Below are positions 20,677 to 32,873 of a DNA stretch of 64,000 nucleotides, in pieces (positions within the stretch are counted from its first letter, which is position 1; each line of letters begins with the position of its first letter). The DNA is from Brachypterus glaber (Eukaryota; Arthropoda; Insecta; Coleoptera; Kateretidae), in assembly GCA_958510825.1 (NCBI GenBank), contig OY294048.1:29353026-29417025 (forward strand), read 5' to 3'. Under the pieces are notes generated by a model that was not told the origin of the DNA, did not search any database, and was given only the letters and a program-made list of their open reading frames with translations. The position numbers and the translations under genes are program-made.

Positions 20677-21690
20677 ATATGTAGTTGATATATTTAACTA
20701 ATAAAATTTGGGCGGCGGGTATGTAATTATTCCAAATGGAAAGTGGCGGTGTGGTACATCATTTTAAAGCTCATAAAATTCTTTGACTATTTTTTTTTGT
20801 TTAAATCTTTTTAAGGGGATTATTTCAAATAAAATTTTCGTAAAATATTTAAAAAGATTATAAAAAAAAAGAAAATGTTAAATTCTTTTAAATCCATTAT
20901 AATTAATTTTATAATAACATTGTAACTTTTAATATTTTTCAATATTTTTTTTAACATCTAAGGAATCTCAAAATAGAAATTGTTGAATTTTTCAAGGTGC
21001 ACCCACATAGGTAGAGAAGCTATAGTACGTTTTAAACGTCAAAATTTATACAACAAGTAATTTTTAACACTATAAACAAAATAAAACTATAAAGACACGC
21101 ATATACCACAAACAACGCCACAAACAAAATATCACCAATTATTCGATTTCATAACAAAATGACGGAGTGCAGCGTTGTCGGACCTCCTACCCATGTAAAT
21201 TTACGTTTGCTTGCATTTAAACGGTTTGAATGTAAATTTATGCTGTCTTTAAGTGATATTATTAAAATTTGTAGCAAAATATTGGAAATTTATTGGTTTT
21301 TATAATTAAAAATTATACAGTTAAAATATTGTTGGCAACGTAGAACCCCCATTTTTACCGTTTGAGTGTTCTTATTAAACTTTGTAGCAAAATATTGGAA
21401 GTTTATTGATTTTTATAATTAAAAATCATATAGTTGAAATATTGTTGGCAACGTAGAACCGCCATTTTTACCGGAGATGTCAATTTTCTATCTATTGTTA
21501 TTACGCAGAGCAGAACCCTGCGCAAACGTTTATTTCCTCTATATATTCTCTACCTATGTGCACCTTGAAAAACACACTTAAAATAAAAAAAAATTATATG
21601 AGCGGATAGAGAATGTTATGTACTTGAAGTTTATCTCTTAAATCATTTAAAAGTTAAAGGGGTGACTTTAGGACAGGACCACTCTGATGA
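20677..21690. mobile_element. B-family copy split by a nested MITE
   Basis: The left part (20690-20987) has the GGTACATCATTTTAAAGCT arm motif. The right part (21573-21690) has AAAAGTTAAAGGGGTGACTTT. The intervening 20988-21572 is a different element. Confidence 0.55.
20988..21572. mobile_element. Nested MITE with GTGCAC...ATAGGTAGAGA ends
   Basis: Ends TTTTTCAAGGTGCAC plus CATAGGTAGAGA (left) and their inverse (right, finishing GTGCACCTTGAAAAA) differ only by a CCA insertion. Internally a block of about 118 bp is directly duplicated (about 21245-21365 and 21370-21475), with ATTGTTGGCAACGTAGAACC in each unit. No coding capacity. Confidence 0.75.
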
Positions 21691-22294
21691 AGTAAAAAAC
21701 AAAAAACGAGTGAAACTTAAGGATGAATTTGAATTTTATGAAAATCATGTTTTTGTGATCTTTTAAAATGCTTAGCTGAACAGCTAAGCATTTTAAAACA
21801 TTTTGAAAATTCCTGATCTTGTGATTTCTAAAAATGTGTACATATGGCGCTAAGCATGGCTAGCAAATTTTTGTGAAAAAGGGTTAGAAAAGAATTTGAT
21901 TGTTAAACTCTGAGTTGTTTAAAAAACGTGTCACTGACACGGTGTCAGCTTCGGATTTCTTAATGAAAATGCAAAACTATTGCAGCAACCACATGTTGTT
22001 ATGTGTGATTATAATAGCCCATTGATAAGTATTTGTTCCTAAAATACAAAAAAAAATTGTTTATTTATTGAAAGGATAACATTATACTTACCTGATGTTT
22101 TATTTTTTACAAAGAAAATGTTTTTGTATCAAAATAATTAACTACACAGGAAATGCTAGTGAAAGTACTTTCTATGATTTTAATTGTGGTACTTATTTCA
22201 TTCGTATGTTTGTTTGATATATTTCCTATAATTTCACAGTTACTTTTAGGCTAAGTGGTCCAAACCCATATATCCTAAAAAATTATTTTTAATT
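21691..22294. other. No gene; contains a perfect palindrome
   Basis: No coding signal. Contains the perfect 18-bp inverted repeat at 21761-21798, described separately. Confidence 0.45.
21761..21798. repeat. Perfect 18-bp palindrome with 2-nt spacer
   Basis: TTTTAAAATGCTTAGCTG and its exact complement CAGCTAAGCATTTTAAAA are separated only by AA. It could extrude as a cruciform or form an RNA hairpin. No function is evident. Confidence 0.85.
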
Positions 22295-23068
22295 CGATTG
22301 ATTCTAAAAGAGACATTTTTTGATCATGTTTTGCCGGCGAAAAGTTGGACTTTGTGGCCCTAGAGCCAAAAAGTATTTTTGGTCCGCTAACTAAAACTTC
22401 TTATTTTAATTCTTTTTTTAAATCAGTTGTTTTACCTTTACCGTAATATTTATAAAGAAGTATGACATTTTTCACTTTTGGTCTTGATCTATATGTTCTT
22501 TTTGACTAGATACAAGTATTATAATCATTTCATATAAATAAAATTTCTTCTATAACATAACCTCAAAACATATAGTTAATCGTTTAAACTCAATTCGTCC
22601 ACTAAAATCACAAAAACAAAATTTCAACTGTAAAATCAATTTCAATATTTATCATATTTGTAGAACGGTTTCAGAAGTATTATTATTTTCACATTAAACA
22701 CATTTCAACACAAATTAATTAAAAATGCTAAGCTAATTTAAAAACGAAACCGCACGCAGAAGAAACGATTCAATTGTTTTTTTTTTAGAGATTTGATTGG
22801 ATAGCAATTTGTCATGGATAACTAGATAGATAATAAGATAGTAAAAAGAAATATTTGTTGCAGTTTAAAATTAAATATATTTTAATAATTTATTATATGT
22901 TAATTAGTAACAATCGAATAAAAAACATTGTATAATACACGGTCGAAAAGTTAAATTTTGATTTCGTAGGTTTATTACCCTCGGGCCTGCCCGCCGGCCG
23001 GCCCTTGGCTTCTAAAAACCTACTCGAAAAATTTAACTTTTTGCCCTTGTAATATCTATAACTATTAT
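22295..23068 (+). repeat. Dispersed repeat E, copy 2
   Basis: Same order as copy 1 (3011-3774): the GCGAAAAGTTG block, then GTCATGGATAACTAGATA, then the terminal hairpin (about 22943-23043) with GTAGGTTT/AAACCTAC and a GGGCCTGCCCGCCGGCC core that differs from copy 1 but still pairs in part. Confidence 0.7.
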
Positions 23069-23695
23069 TAGAAACCTTCTTATAATAGCCATAATACATA
23101 TTTTGTGCCCATTTTAATTCTTTTTCGATCAAGGGCATTTTTTCCCATCTTACTCAGCCAAGCTCTTCATTTATTTATTTATAGTCTTTTTGGGACCTAT
23201 AAAAGGTATATTGATGTATCCTTACTCTTAATTTCTTATTTTAAGGATACTTATAAAAGAATAAGGGCCAAGGGTCATGCACTGTACTTTTGTGCATATT
23301 TCCAGTTATTATTTTATTGTAAATTATGTTTTAATGGAAATAAAATAAAACCAAAATGAGCGAAAAGATATTATACTCTTTTATATTTTAAACTTGTGTT
23401 AAGCCTTTTAGCTGGTATAACCTCTGCACACCGTTTAAAGTTATAAGATTTTTTTCTTAAGGGGCCAATCACTGTACTGCTTAACCTGCTTCGGAATACT
23501 CCCTGTAGGTATCTTCAAGACTAGAGCTGTTAGAGAGTAAAAGTCTTAGCCAGTAGGGATCTCATGGAGAAAGTTTTTTAGATAGTAGGAAAGGTAGGTT
23601 TATTTTTTGGCAATACAACACCTCTAACTTTTAAAATATATATTAAATAAAACCAGTTACAATATTATTAAGTTTATTTTATGCAATATACAATA
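23069..23695. other. No gene seen
   Basis: Includes a less AT-rich stretch at 23455-23560 without an open frame of note. Confidence 0.4.
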
Positions 23696-24157
23696 GTAGG
23701 TATTGCGGCGGATGAGCCAACCCCCTCCACTTTTCATTAAGACCACTCCCCCTACTTTAATAGCCCCCATAACAGAGCTGTTTTAACAGGGCTGTTTTAA
23801 CAAAGCTGTTTTAAAGGGGCTGTTTTAATAGAGCTGTTTTAAGAGGGCTGTTTCTAGTTAAGTTTATATCAGATCTGATCCAATCAAACTGATCTGATAT
23901 AAACTGATTCAGAAACAGCCCTGTTAAAACAGCTCTGTTAAAACAGCTCTGTTAAAACAGCCCTGTTAAAACAGCTCTATTAAAACAGCCCTGTTAAAAC
24001 AGCTCTATTAAAACAGCCCTTTTAAAACAGCTCTGTTAAAACAGCCCTGCTGTTACAGCTCTGTTATGGGGCTATTAAAAAGGGGGCTATTAAAGTAGGG
24101 AACGTGGTCTAAATGAAAAGTGGGGGGGGGGGGTGGCTCATCTGCCGCAATACCTAC
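23696..24157. mobile_element. Foldback element K built of 14-bp repeats
   Basis: Inverted ends GTAGGTATTGCGGC and GCCGCAATACCTAC, then GATGAGCCA and AAGTGG-type blocks, enclose two opposed tandem arrays. The right array (from 23916) has eleven units of CAGCYCTRTTAAAA in strict 14-bp period. The left array (about 23770-23855) has about six inverted, slightly variable units. A central stem (TTTATATCAGATC/GATCTGATATAAA) joins them. The unit is nearly self-complementary (CTGTTAAAACAG). No coding capacity. Confidence 0.85.
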
Positions 24158-24537
24158 TTACAATGTAATGTACCAGTTCCAGGTTTATATCCTTTTTCTT
24201 TAAATAGTTCGAAGTACTTTAAATAAGCCTGAATAAAATTAAATTTTCAGTTATGCAGTTTACCAAAGAAAATTTCTTTGTCAACGTGGTGATATAATTA
24301 AGGATACCTGCAAAAAATCTAATTTCTTACTACAAACAATTTCTTGCTTTTACTTTAATAAAGCCAACTATGTTTTTTAGAAAATAATGAATGTATTTCA
24401 TTGTTCAGAGAGCGGTTAATGAACTAATTTACACAATTAGCGTCATTGCATTTCATGCTTGATGACATTTCGCGGACTAAATTGACCAGACACTGTAACC
24501 CTTTCATAACTGAGAAAAATATTATAATATTCATATA
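24158..24537. other. No gene seen
   Basis: AT-rich; nothing recognised. Confidence 0.4.
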
Positions 24538-25439
24538 GAGGAAAGTCGCCTAATTTCGGATACCAATTACAATGTATTCAATATTTAATACTCGGTATTA
24601 CTTTTTGATATTTTTTTATATAACCAGATACAACTTATTATAGCGAACCATGATTTATTATAAAAGCAATTTTATTACAGTTTATTTTTTCCAAAAAACA
24701 CGGTTAAAAAAAATCAGCGCATTTTTGTGCATTTGAAAAAGGGCTCCTAATTTCGGACATATCCGAAAAAAATTTTTCAAGAGTAGATCTGGATCCCATT
24801 GCTTATGTTTCTTGTTATTCCTTCACATTTAAGACGTAATTTAATCATTAAGCGATTTTCTATGAAATACTATAGGAACTATAATTTTAGATTCCCAATT
24901 TCGAATATCTTAGTATCTTAGGTAATTTTCGTTTTTTCAAAATTGTTTATCTTGGTTTGTTGTATCATTATAAAAATAATAATTAATGGTTGGTTATCCT
25001 GAATAATAATTACCTTGCCGATATCCGAAATTGGGAATCAAATGCACAAAAATGGTCTATCCAAAATTAGGCAACTTTCTGCTTTTTAGATTAGAAATTT
25101 GTAGAATTTTTACGTTTTTAAATTGCTTAATTATGAATAGTGGATCAACTTAACTAACATCATAACTTACCCAAGACAGAATCACGAACTTTTATAACGA
25201 TTATTTATAAGATAAACAAGCATAATAATGCAACTGAGCACAAAGCTGCCATTTGCAATATAAACGATTTGTGCTGCCATTTAAAGGGGAGAAGCTCTAC
25301 CGTTATCATATTACAGGACGGATTTAGTTTGACTTTTGGCTTCACATAAAAGTAGGTTTCTGTTTACCTTTGCAGACAGTATCTTAAATACACTACTATC
25401 CGAAATTTGGAAACCATCCGAAATTAGGCGCATTTCCTC
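24538..25439. mobile_element. TA-flanked element with internal TAATTTCGGAT motifs
   Basis: Inverted ends GAGGAAAGTCGCCTAATTTC and GAGGAAATGCGCCTAATTTC (on the opposite strand) are flanked by TA (24536-24537, 25440-25441). Diverged copies of CCTAATTTCGGA or its inverse recur inside (about 24747, 24892, 25020, 25058, 25399). No transposase. Tc1/mariner-type MITE by target and size. Confidence 0.75.
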
Positions 25440-25486
25440 TAAATATACACTTTTTTTTCCTAAATTTTATTAAAAACTATTTTCTA

Positions 25487-26336
25487 TGACCCAATCCACG
25501 CAGATTCAGACCAAGTATATAGTAAGATTTGGCTGAAACTTGGGATATTTGTTCCTTAAGTATCCATTAGAAGATTGCTTGGAGGATAGCTTAATTTTTT
25601 TTCAAATATATTAATTTTACTTTCCCGAAGGGAAAGTTAGTATAAAAGTTCGAAAAAAAAATATATTGCTTTTTTTTACGTTTCTGGAATTTTATATCCA
25701 AAAAATACAATTTACGTAAAAAAACTGTCTGTCGTCGGTCTGTCTGCTGGTCTGTCTGTCGGTTTGTCGGTTTGTCGGTCTGTCTGTGTCCGGAAAATTT
25801 GTGACCACGATAACTCAAGAATGCTTGAAGCTAAAGACTTCAAATTTGGACCATAGGTTGATTATCCAAAGTTCTAGGCTGGGATTGTTTTTTGGTAAAA
25901 ATCGGATTGGGGTAAAGGGGTAAAATGGGGTAAAAACATTTTTTTTTTCAAAAACATTTTTTTTCCAATTTATTTTTCTTTTTACGAAAAAAGAAACTTT
26001 TTTTTTATTTTTTTTTTGAAAAACTAAATTTTTTTGGATTTTTTAATATTTTTTTTTGTTTTTTTTTTTCGTTTTTGATTTTAATGAACCTAGAAGTTAA
26101 AGTATTATTTTGTTGGCAGCAGTATTTTTTTCAGCTTTCCATAAAAATTAATTTTTGTAAAAAATTTACTTTATTGTGGAATAACTTTAATACTAATTGA
26201 GATAGATCTCTGTAAAATATTTTTTTGCGAAAAACCCCCAAGCAATCTTCTAATGGACACGTAAAGAACAAACGTCCTTTTTAGCTAAATCCGCCACTAT
26301 AGTGCATTCAACTTAGACTGAATCTACGCGGATTGG
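25487..26336. mobile_element. Foldback element J with repeat I core
   Basis: Arms 25487-25610 and about 26215-26336 are inverted (CCCAATCCACGCAGATTCAG left, CTGAATCTACGCGGATTGGG right; both carry ATCTTCTAATGG or its complement). The core 25622-26135 is repeat I: palindrome CTTTCCCGAAGGGAAAG, a GTCTGTCTGTCGGTTTG run, then GTTGGCAGCAGTATTTTTTT. Confidence 0.65.
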
Positions 26337-28030
26337 GTCCTGCTTGAAAACTTCAGTGGAGTAATTTCCACCATGCACCATGCCTCACACTGCGCCACAA
26401 GCAATTATACGACTTAACAGAAAGTAAAAAGTCAAAGCTGACACATTTTTTAATTATGAACTAGTCGACAACAAAGATTTTAGTAAAAAATCAGGGATTT
26501 TGAAAATACTTCCGAGTAACAATGTATTTAAAAAAATATATTATTTACTTCATGAATCTAAATAGTAAGTAAATATCATATTTGAAAGCTATATTTGCCC
26601 ATGTATTCCTTAAAATTATCTTAAAAATTGAATTTTAAAGTGACCCAGTTAAGTTTTATATTTATTATTTTGCATTTTTGTCGAAGTAAAAACTGGATAA
26701 ACAACTTAAGCATGTTTGGATTCTGCGTTAACAGTAGTATTAGTATCAAATGAAATAAATCGTGTATGTTATTGGTAGTAGTCCTCAAGCCGTACTGAAG
26801 AAAAATTAATATTGTAAGAGGGGAATTATTTAACGGTGACTATTTCACAAACAATATATAGGCTAATCAAAACGTTGCATTTTTAGTTTCTTGACCAATC
26901 AGATCAAAATGAATCTGATAATTTTTGCACATATGCAATTATCACTTTGTTACTATGGAAACACGAAACTGACAGTTACTGACATCTTAATAAATGTTAT
27001 ATTTTTGCAAAATGTGTTTTTAATTTGTGAAGCTTACCTTAAGTTTATTTATTTTTATTGATAGGCAATATAAATGCTTATTTTATTACCAAAATATCCT
27101 ATGTATGAACCCTAATTAATTTCAGATAATATATTTTATGCACTTTCCATCTTAAAAGCTTTAAATCACTGATATTCATAAATTTTAATTTATTTAATTG
27201 AATCTTGGTATTAAAAACAGGCCACTCAAAACTAATTTAAACACTTATTTATTAAAAATATATTTACAGTAAAGAAGTAAATAATTTACTTATTTTAAAT
27301 GACGGAAATCAAAACATTAAATGACAAGCGCCTAGTCATAGCTACTGCACCCGAACTGCGCGTGCGTAGTAGAGGGCTAACCATTTTCAATATATTATTC
27401 TAAATCAAAACCAATTTTTTACATAAAAACAAAACAGGCACAAAACCAACGCTAACCAACGCTAAAATAATCAACGCCCCACCATAAAAAAACACACCAA
27501 ACCACAAAAAACCAAAACAATCTTGGTGCGGGTAGCTATAATTAGGCGCGGCAAATTTGAGATTTAAAATTTTAATTATAAAAAAATGCACTCAAACAAT
27601 TGCCAAGCAAAATATTTTTTTAATACATTAAAAAAATTATCGATAATTCAACATGCACTTACTACTGAAAAAATATTTAATCCGAGTAACTAAATATGCT
27701 TCTCACCTTGCGTACATTTCTATTAATTCTTATAAATACTTTAAGTTCACAACACTATTAGGATAAGTTCATAGCTAAAATTATTTGGTTATTAATATAA
27801 AAACTTATTGCTCTATATGCCCCAATCATATCATGTATACTATACTAAATGGACTATGTTTTACAATAACGTGTTAATACACATTGTGAAAGTTTGCTGA
27901 ATAATAAAAATAAAATACTTAACACTTTTAAACGAATTGAATTAAATATTACAATTTTTTTAATTACTTAATTACTTAATTTTTTTTTACATGTGATTCA
28001 TGAAAGAGTAAAGCAAATGTTTAATTTTAA
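26337..28030. other. No gene seen
   Basis: About 1.7 kb of AT-rich DNA with no repeat or coding structure that I can support. The minus-strand frame at 27400-27591 is hydrophobic and low-complexity and is not called. Confidence 0.4.
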
Positions 28031-28870
28031 GTATTTTTAACTGACTTCCAAAAAAGGAGGAGGTTATCAACTCCACGTGTGACTTGGTTTTTTTATGTTT
28101 GATCCCGCATAACTGGAACGGATGAACGAAATTTGATGAAATTTCTTGTAACTTAAAAAGGACATTCATGAGGTAGTCCCGTTTCAATTTGACGTTCGAA
28201 TAATGCCGGGTAATTAAGATAAATATAATCATTTTAACGCATTTTCACTTAAAAACGGCTTAATTTGGTTCTATGTAATAGCAACCAAATTTTTATAAAA
28301 ATAAAGGATAAATCGGATAAGCCGGATAACTTGATTAAGGGGTCACTCAAATATTACAGCAGGTTAAAAATCTTTTAAATGCCTCTAAACTTGATTCCGT
28401 GGACCTGTTATATTAAAATACCAAGAGAAAATGATTATGTGATTATATCATAAGGCGTTATTTGATTATTACATAACGCTTAAAGTTTAACAAAGATTTT
28501 CTTTAGTATTCGTTTAAAATAACGTTGTTTGGACTCTGAAATAAAAATATTACTAAATTAATTTTTTAGGTTATCTTTAAGATTATGACGTCACAACGCA
28601 CTAATAGAGCGTTTCGACGTCAGCAGCTTGTCGAGATGGAAGGACAACTATAATTTAGCTTAGATGACGTTACAAATCTACAAGTTCTGTGGCTCCAAAA
28701 AGTAAAAAATAAAAACTTTTCGCAAAAAATGAACCGACTTCTATGTCTCTAAAAAGTAAAAAATATTTTTTAGTATTGGCACCGACTTTTTATTTTTTAC
28801 TTTTTAGTGACATAGAAACCGGTTAATTTTTTTGCGAAAAGTTTTTAATCAAAACGGTTGAAAGTTAAGG
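28031..28870. repeat. Interspersed repeat with GACTTCCAAAAAAGGAGGAGG end
   Basis: The motif ACTGACTTCCAAAAAAGGAG followed by GAGGTTATCAA resembles a common insect interspersed-repeat end that I recall. Near the right side, two inverted blocks (CCGACTTCTATGTCTCTAAA and TTAGTGACATAGAAACCGG) fold around 28790. Exact borders and class not determined. Confidence 0.4.
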
Positions 28871-29471
28871 AAAAAAAATCAAAAAATGTCACGATGCCCG
28901 GTAGATTAGCAAGCTGTTCGTTCATTTATGAGAGTAGCATAAATTCAGCACTGATTAGAAGATTGGCCGCAAGTCGCATATAATAAAAGTTAAAAAAGTC
29001 GATCTAATGCACGCATCATCACACATCATGTTATTGCAGGACACAATCCAAATATTTTGTTTTCATTTTTTAAAATACAATTATATATTATCACTGCTTT
29101 AATTCTACAACTTCTTATGTCGTATAATATATTTGTTTTGTAATATATTTCATGTCATAAAATATTACAAAAATTTTATACATATTGTATCCAAGGGTAT
29201 TAGGGTTTGATCATACTTAGAAAAAAAATATATATTTTTCTTCAAGCATACTAAAATGTTCATATTTTATAACTGAGCACACTAGTTAGAAGTGATCTAT
29301 TTTTTTTACAGTAAAAAAATGAGTTCATTGTTGTACGCCGTAAAAAAAAGTTATTAAGCAAAACCACCACTGACTTTGATGACAGCCATACTTCAAACTT
29401 GTTTGTTTATTATGTAAACAGGTGGTTGACTTGAGATTTTGTGCAAAAACCTTGTGTGAAATTGATTAAAA
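28871..29471. other. No gene; possible 5' flank of the frame at 29472
   Basis: No repeat recognised. A stretch at about 29340-29460 is less AT-rich and precedes the short ATG frame. Confidence 0.35.
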
Positions 29472-29570
29472 ATGATTAAAGAAGAATATATGGTTTATAC
29501 ACCTACAAATCTCTCCGAAATTACAAATGCTACATTAGACAAGTTACCATCGAAATTGCAAAAAGGGTAG
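29472..29570 (+). CDS. Short ATG frame, possible first exon of a Crypton-like gene
   Basis: ATG to TAG, 32 codons. It contains YTPTNLSEITNATLDKLPSK. The LP-SK pattern near an N-terminus resembles tyrosine-recombinase (Crypton-type) proteins in insects, where LLPxKSKxxYE is common. A GT that could be a donor (AAAAAGG|GTAGAA) lies just before the stop. No downstream exon was found, so this is a weak call and may be chance. Confidence 0.25.
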   Translation: MIKEEYMVYTPTNLSEITNATLDKLPSKLQKG

Positions 29571-30246
29571 AATTTAGCCTACGAAAAAAAAAATAAAATA
29601 AGCTAAGGAAGAGTTAAATTTATTTCAAAAGGGTTTGATTGGCCTATTTTAATAAAAAAAAAACATACTTTATTACTGAATAAATTAAATTCAAAAATTA
29701 ATATTTAAAAACAAAATTTATAGGATGCAGAGAAAAAGTGTTTTTTTTACTCGTCTGTAGTTTCCGGATTCCGGAACTAGTAAAAAAAGCTTCACTTTTC
29801 CTATTAGTAAAACAATATACTATTTTTGATCTAATCTAAGTTTTCTATCCTGAAATTACCGTTTTTATTTTTACTTGGGTTGTTAAATTTTAAGTTAAAA
29901 GTAATTTTGCGAAGAGTACCTTTATATTTTTCAGTAAGTTTTGTAGACCACTAAAAGCAAGAGCTTGAAATAAAAAAAAAAAGGATTTATGTTGCAGTAA
30001 GCCACAAGAAGTGACACCTTAATGGCGTCGTCGAGGTGTCACTTTACATTAATTTAAGTGGGTGTTTGTCGATGTTTAGCTCAAGTTCAGTGACGTATCA
30101 AGAAGATCTTCTTTCAACAAAGATATATGAACAAGCTGAAATAATAAGGAATATGTTCGTGGTTGATTGATTATAATGATTATATATGGAGAAATTAATT
30201 ATTATATTAGTATTAAATAACATCTATAATAGTTATTATATACCAA
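29571..30246. other. No gene seen
   Basis: AT-rich; nothing recognised. Confidence 0.4.
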
Positions 30247-30319
30247 GGTAGAGAAGACATTTTTTAAAGCCGAGCGTATTAAAATTTAAGACTGCGAGGC
30301 TATAATAGTCTTCTCTACC
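30247..30319. mobile_element. Tiny hairpin MITE
   Basis: Ends GGTAGAGAAGAC and GTCTTCTCTACC are perfect inverted repeats 73 bp apart, with ATTATATACC/GTTTATATAT-like flanks. No coding capacity. Confidence 0.6.
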
Positions 30320-30590
30320 GTAGTTTATATATTAGTTTTTTCACTACTAGCACTATTTAACTATTTTTATTCAAATAATAAAATTAATTATTAACAGAAA
30401 TGATATTTCTTGAAATTTCATAAAAATCATGTAGCCTTGATCAATGACTTTTGCTCAAATAAATACTTTGAACTGACGTTTAAAAAATTTAGTATTTTTT
30501 TAAAAAAATTTCATAATATTTAGCTAATTATTGATTGTATTAACTGTTAATAATTATAATAAATTATATTTAATGGATAATAGTTATTTA

Positions 30591-31180
30591 TATACCAAGG
30601 GACTAAACTGGCTGTTTTAGTCCCGCTGCATTAGTGTTTCCTGAGCGAGCGTAGCTAGCGAGGGAAACAGAAATGCAAGGGACTAAAACAGCCAAGTTTA
30701 GTCCTGAGGTATATACACTATTTTTTGCAGGACCAAACATAATTTAGGTAGGTAGATAAAATTAAAATTAAAAACCATGCGTCCAAAATCGGTTGTTTTA
30801 TTTTCGTAATTTAATCAAGATGCCTGTAAATTGCGAAAAGTCAGTTTCATGGCTATCGTGATTTCAATTGTTTTTTAATATGGTTGACACAAACGTCAAA
30901 AAATGGACGGAGATGATAAATTTTAAGTTATGTATAAATTGTTATAACAATGTTATTTTTAAAGGTTTTCTTTATTAAAATCAAATAAATTGGTTTGAAT
31001 CGCTAATTTATTACAAAACACCACGAAACCTAATTTTTGAACTAGCAAAGCACATAGTAAGTATAATATTTTAATATTATCAAGGTTGCCGTGATTTTTA
31101 TTCCCTAGGGAGAAAAACGACAAGTTTAGTCCCGAAAATGAAAGCGTAAAATTAGGTTTTAGTCTTGGTCGTGCAAAATA
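30591..31180 (+). mobile_element. Repeat A, copy 2 (first of a tandem pair)
   Basis: Starts TATACCAAGGGACTAAAC and ends CTTGGTCGTGCAAAATA, with the same left hairpin as copy 1. The 8-mer GTTATTTA lies immediately left (30583-30590) and immediately right (31181-31188). Confidence 0.8.
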
Positions 31181-31188
31181 GTTATTTA

Positions 31189-31767
31189 TATACCAAGGGA
31201 CTAAATTGGCTGTTTTAGTCCCGCTGCATTAGTGTTTCCTGAGTGAGCGTAGCGAGCGAGGGAAACAAAAATGCAAGGGACTAAAACAGCCAAGTTTAGT
31301 CCTGTGGTATATACACTATTTTTTGCAGGACCAAACATAATTTAGGTAGTTAGATAAAATTAAAATTAAAAACCACGCATCTAAAATCGGTTGTTTTATT
31401 TTCGTAATTTAATCAAGATGCTTGTAAATTGCGAAAAGTCAGTTTCATGGCTATCGCGATTTCAATTGTTTTTTAATATGGTTGACACAAACGTCAAAAA
31501 AATGAACGAAGAGGATAAATTTTAAGTTGTTATAACAATGTTATTTTTAAAGGTTTTCTTTGTTAAAATCAAATAAATTGGTTTGAATCGCGGATTTATT
31601 ACAAAACACCATCAAACTTAATTTTTGAACCAGCAAAGCACTAGTAAGTATAATATTTTAATATTATCAAGGTTGCCGTGATTTTTATTCCCTAGGGAGA
31701 AAAACGGCAAGTTTAGTCCCGAAAATGAAAGCGTAAAATTAGGTTTTAGTCTTGGTCGTGCAAAAAA
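31189..31767 (+). mobile_element. Repeat A, copy 3 (second of a tandem pair)
   Basis: Same orientation as copy 2, with a slightly shorter interior. It is bounded by GTTATTTA on the left (31181-31188) and right (31768-31775), so the pair shares a target sequence at all three borders. An 8-bp target duplication would fit hAT-type transposition. Confidence 0.8.
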
Positions 31768-31775
31768 GTTATTTA

Positions 31776-32265
31776 AAGCTATTTCCTTGGGTTTATTTAG
31801 TCCAAATTGCAAAAAGAACTAAAACATCTAAAGTGACAGAAGTCACTACTACTACTACCAGGAGAGAAACAATTATTATTGCTATAGGTGAAGAAAATTG
31901 ATTTCACAGTCTGAAAACATGATAAATAATGATATGTTCTAAAGCTAGTAGTGAAAAAAGAATTTAATTTTGTTATTTTCCTTTTTAATTCTGCCTCTTC
32001 AAGAAACTTGGTTTAGCAAAAAATCTATTAAAAATTAATAATTATATCACATACATACACATTTATTATTTATTATCTTCTGACTTAAAATTACTAGATT
32101 TTATTTTGGTTAAAGAAAAGGAAAGTAAAGTTAAATGCTACTACACTGCCAAAAATGTTAAGTAAAACAAATATCGTCTATTCTCTACCTCAAAAAAAAA
32201 TGTTATTTGCACTAAAAAGTGACAAAATAAGCTCATTTATCGTTTGCATTAGCTAAGAGAAAAAG
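31776..32265. other. No gene seen
   Basis: AT-rich; nothing recognised. Confidence 0.4.
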
Positions 32266-32306
32266 AACAAGCCGTGAAGATATGTAATGCTATGCATTTC
32301 ACTATA

Positions 32307-32873
32307 CAGGATTACTGGCATGCTAAAATTTAAGAGGTAATTCTACATCCAAAAATATAAAAAAAAGTTCATATAAAGGTTGGTCCGGAAATGAGCCCTA
32401 AGGGAGCTACGGCCCTTTAAAATTGTAATAAAAATAAGGTACTTAAATAAGAGTTTTTGCATGTATACTAGTTTTAATAAGGGCAATCAGTTAATGTGAA
32501 TTAATTTTTTTGAATTTTTTAGATTTCTTGAGTAAAAATACATAAAAAATGTCATATAGTGTAACACTGTAGGAGCAACCGTTTTCAAAAAAAATTCAAT
32601 TAAGAGGAAGTAACATTTTGTACCAACAAAACCGTTACTTTTTAAAGGCTATTACTCCTTTAATATTAAATTTAGGTGTTTTGGTGAAAAATACTATTTT
32701 CTCGGCTTTTAATGAAGAATTACCCTGCAGTTCCCCATTCAATATGTCCCCTTTGAAGGGCCGTAGTTCCCGTAGGGCTCATTTCCGGACCGCCCTTTAT
32801 AGAAACATTTTTTCATATTTTTGGATGTAGAATCACCTCTTAAATTTTGGCATGGCAGTTACTGATCACCTTG
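32307..32873. mobile_element. C-family MITE, copy 2
   Basis: Left end CAGGATTACTGGCATGCTAA; right end GGCATGGCAGTTACTGATCA followed by CCTTG and TA. The GGTTGGTCCGGAAATGAG block is mirrored by CTCATTTCCGGACCG. Inserted into repeat H at TA. Confidence 0.75.

Noticed and set aside
23916..24069. Array of short regular repeats suggesting CRISPR
   Set aside because: Units are 14 bp with no unique spacers, in a eukaryotic foldback element.
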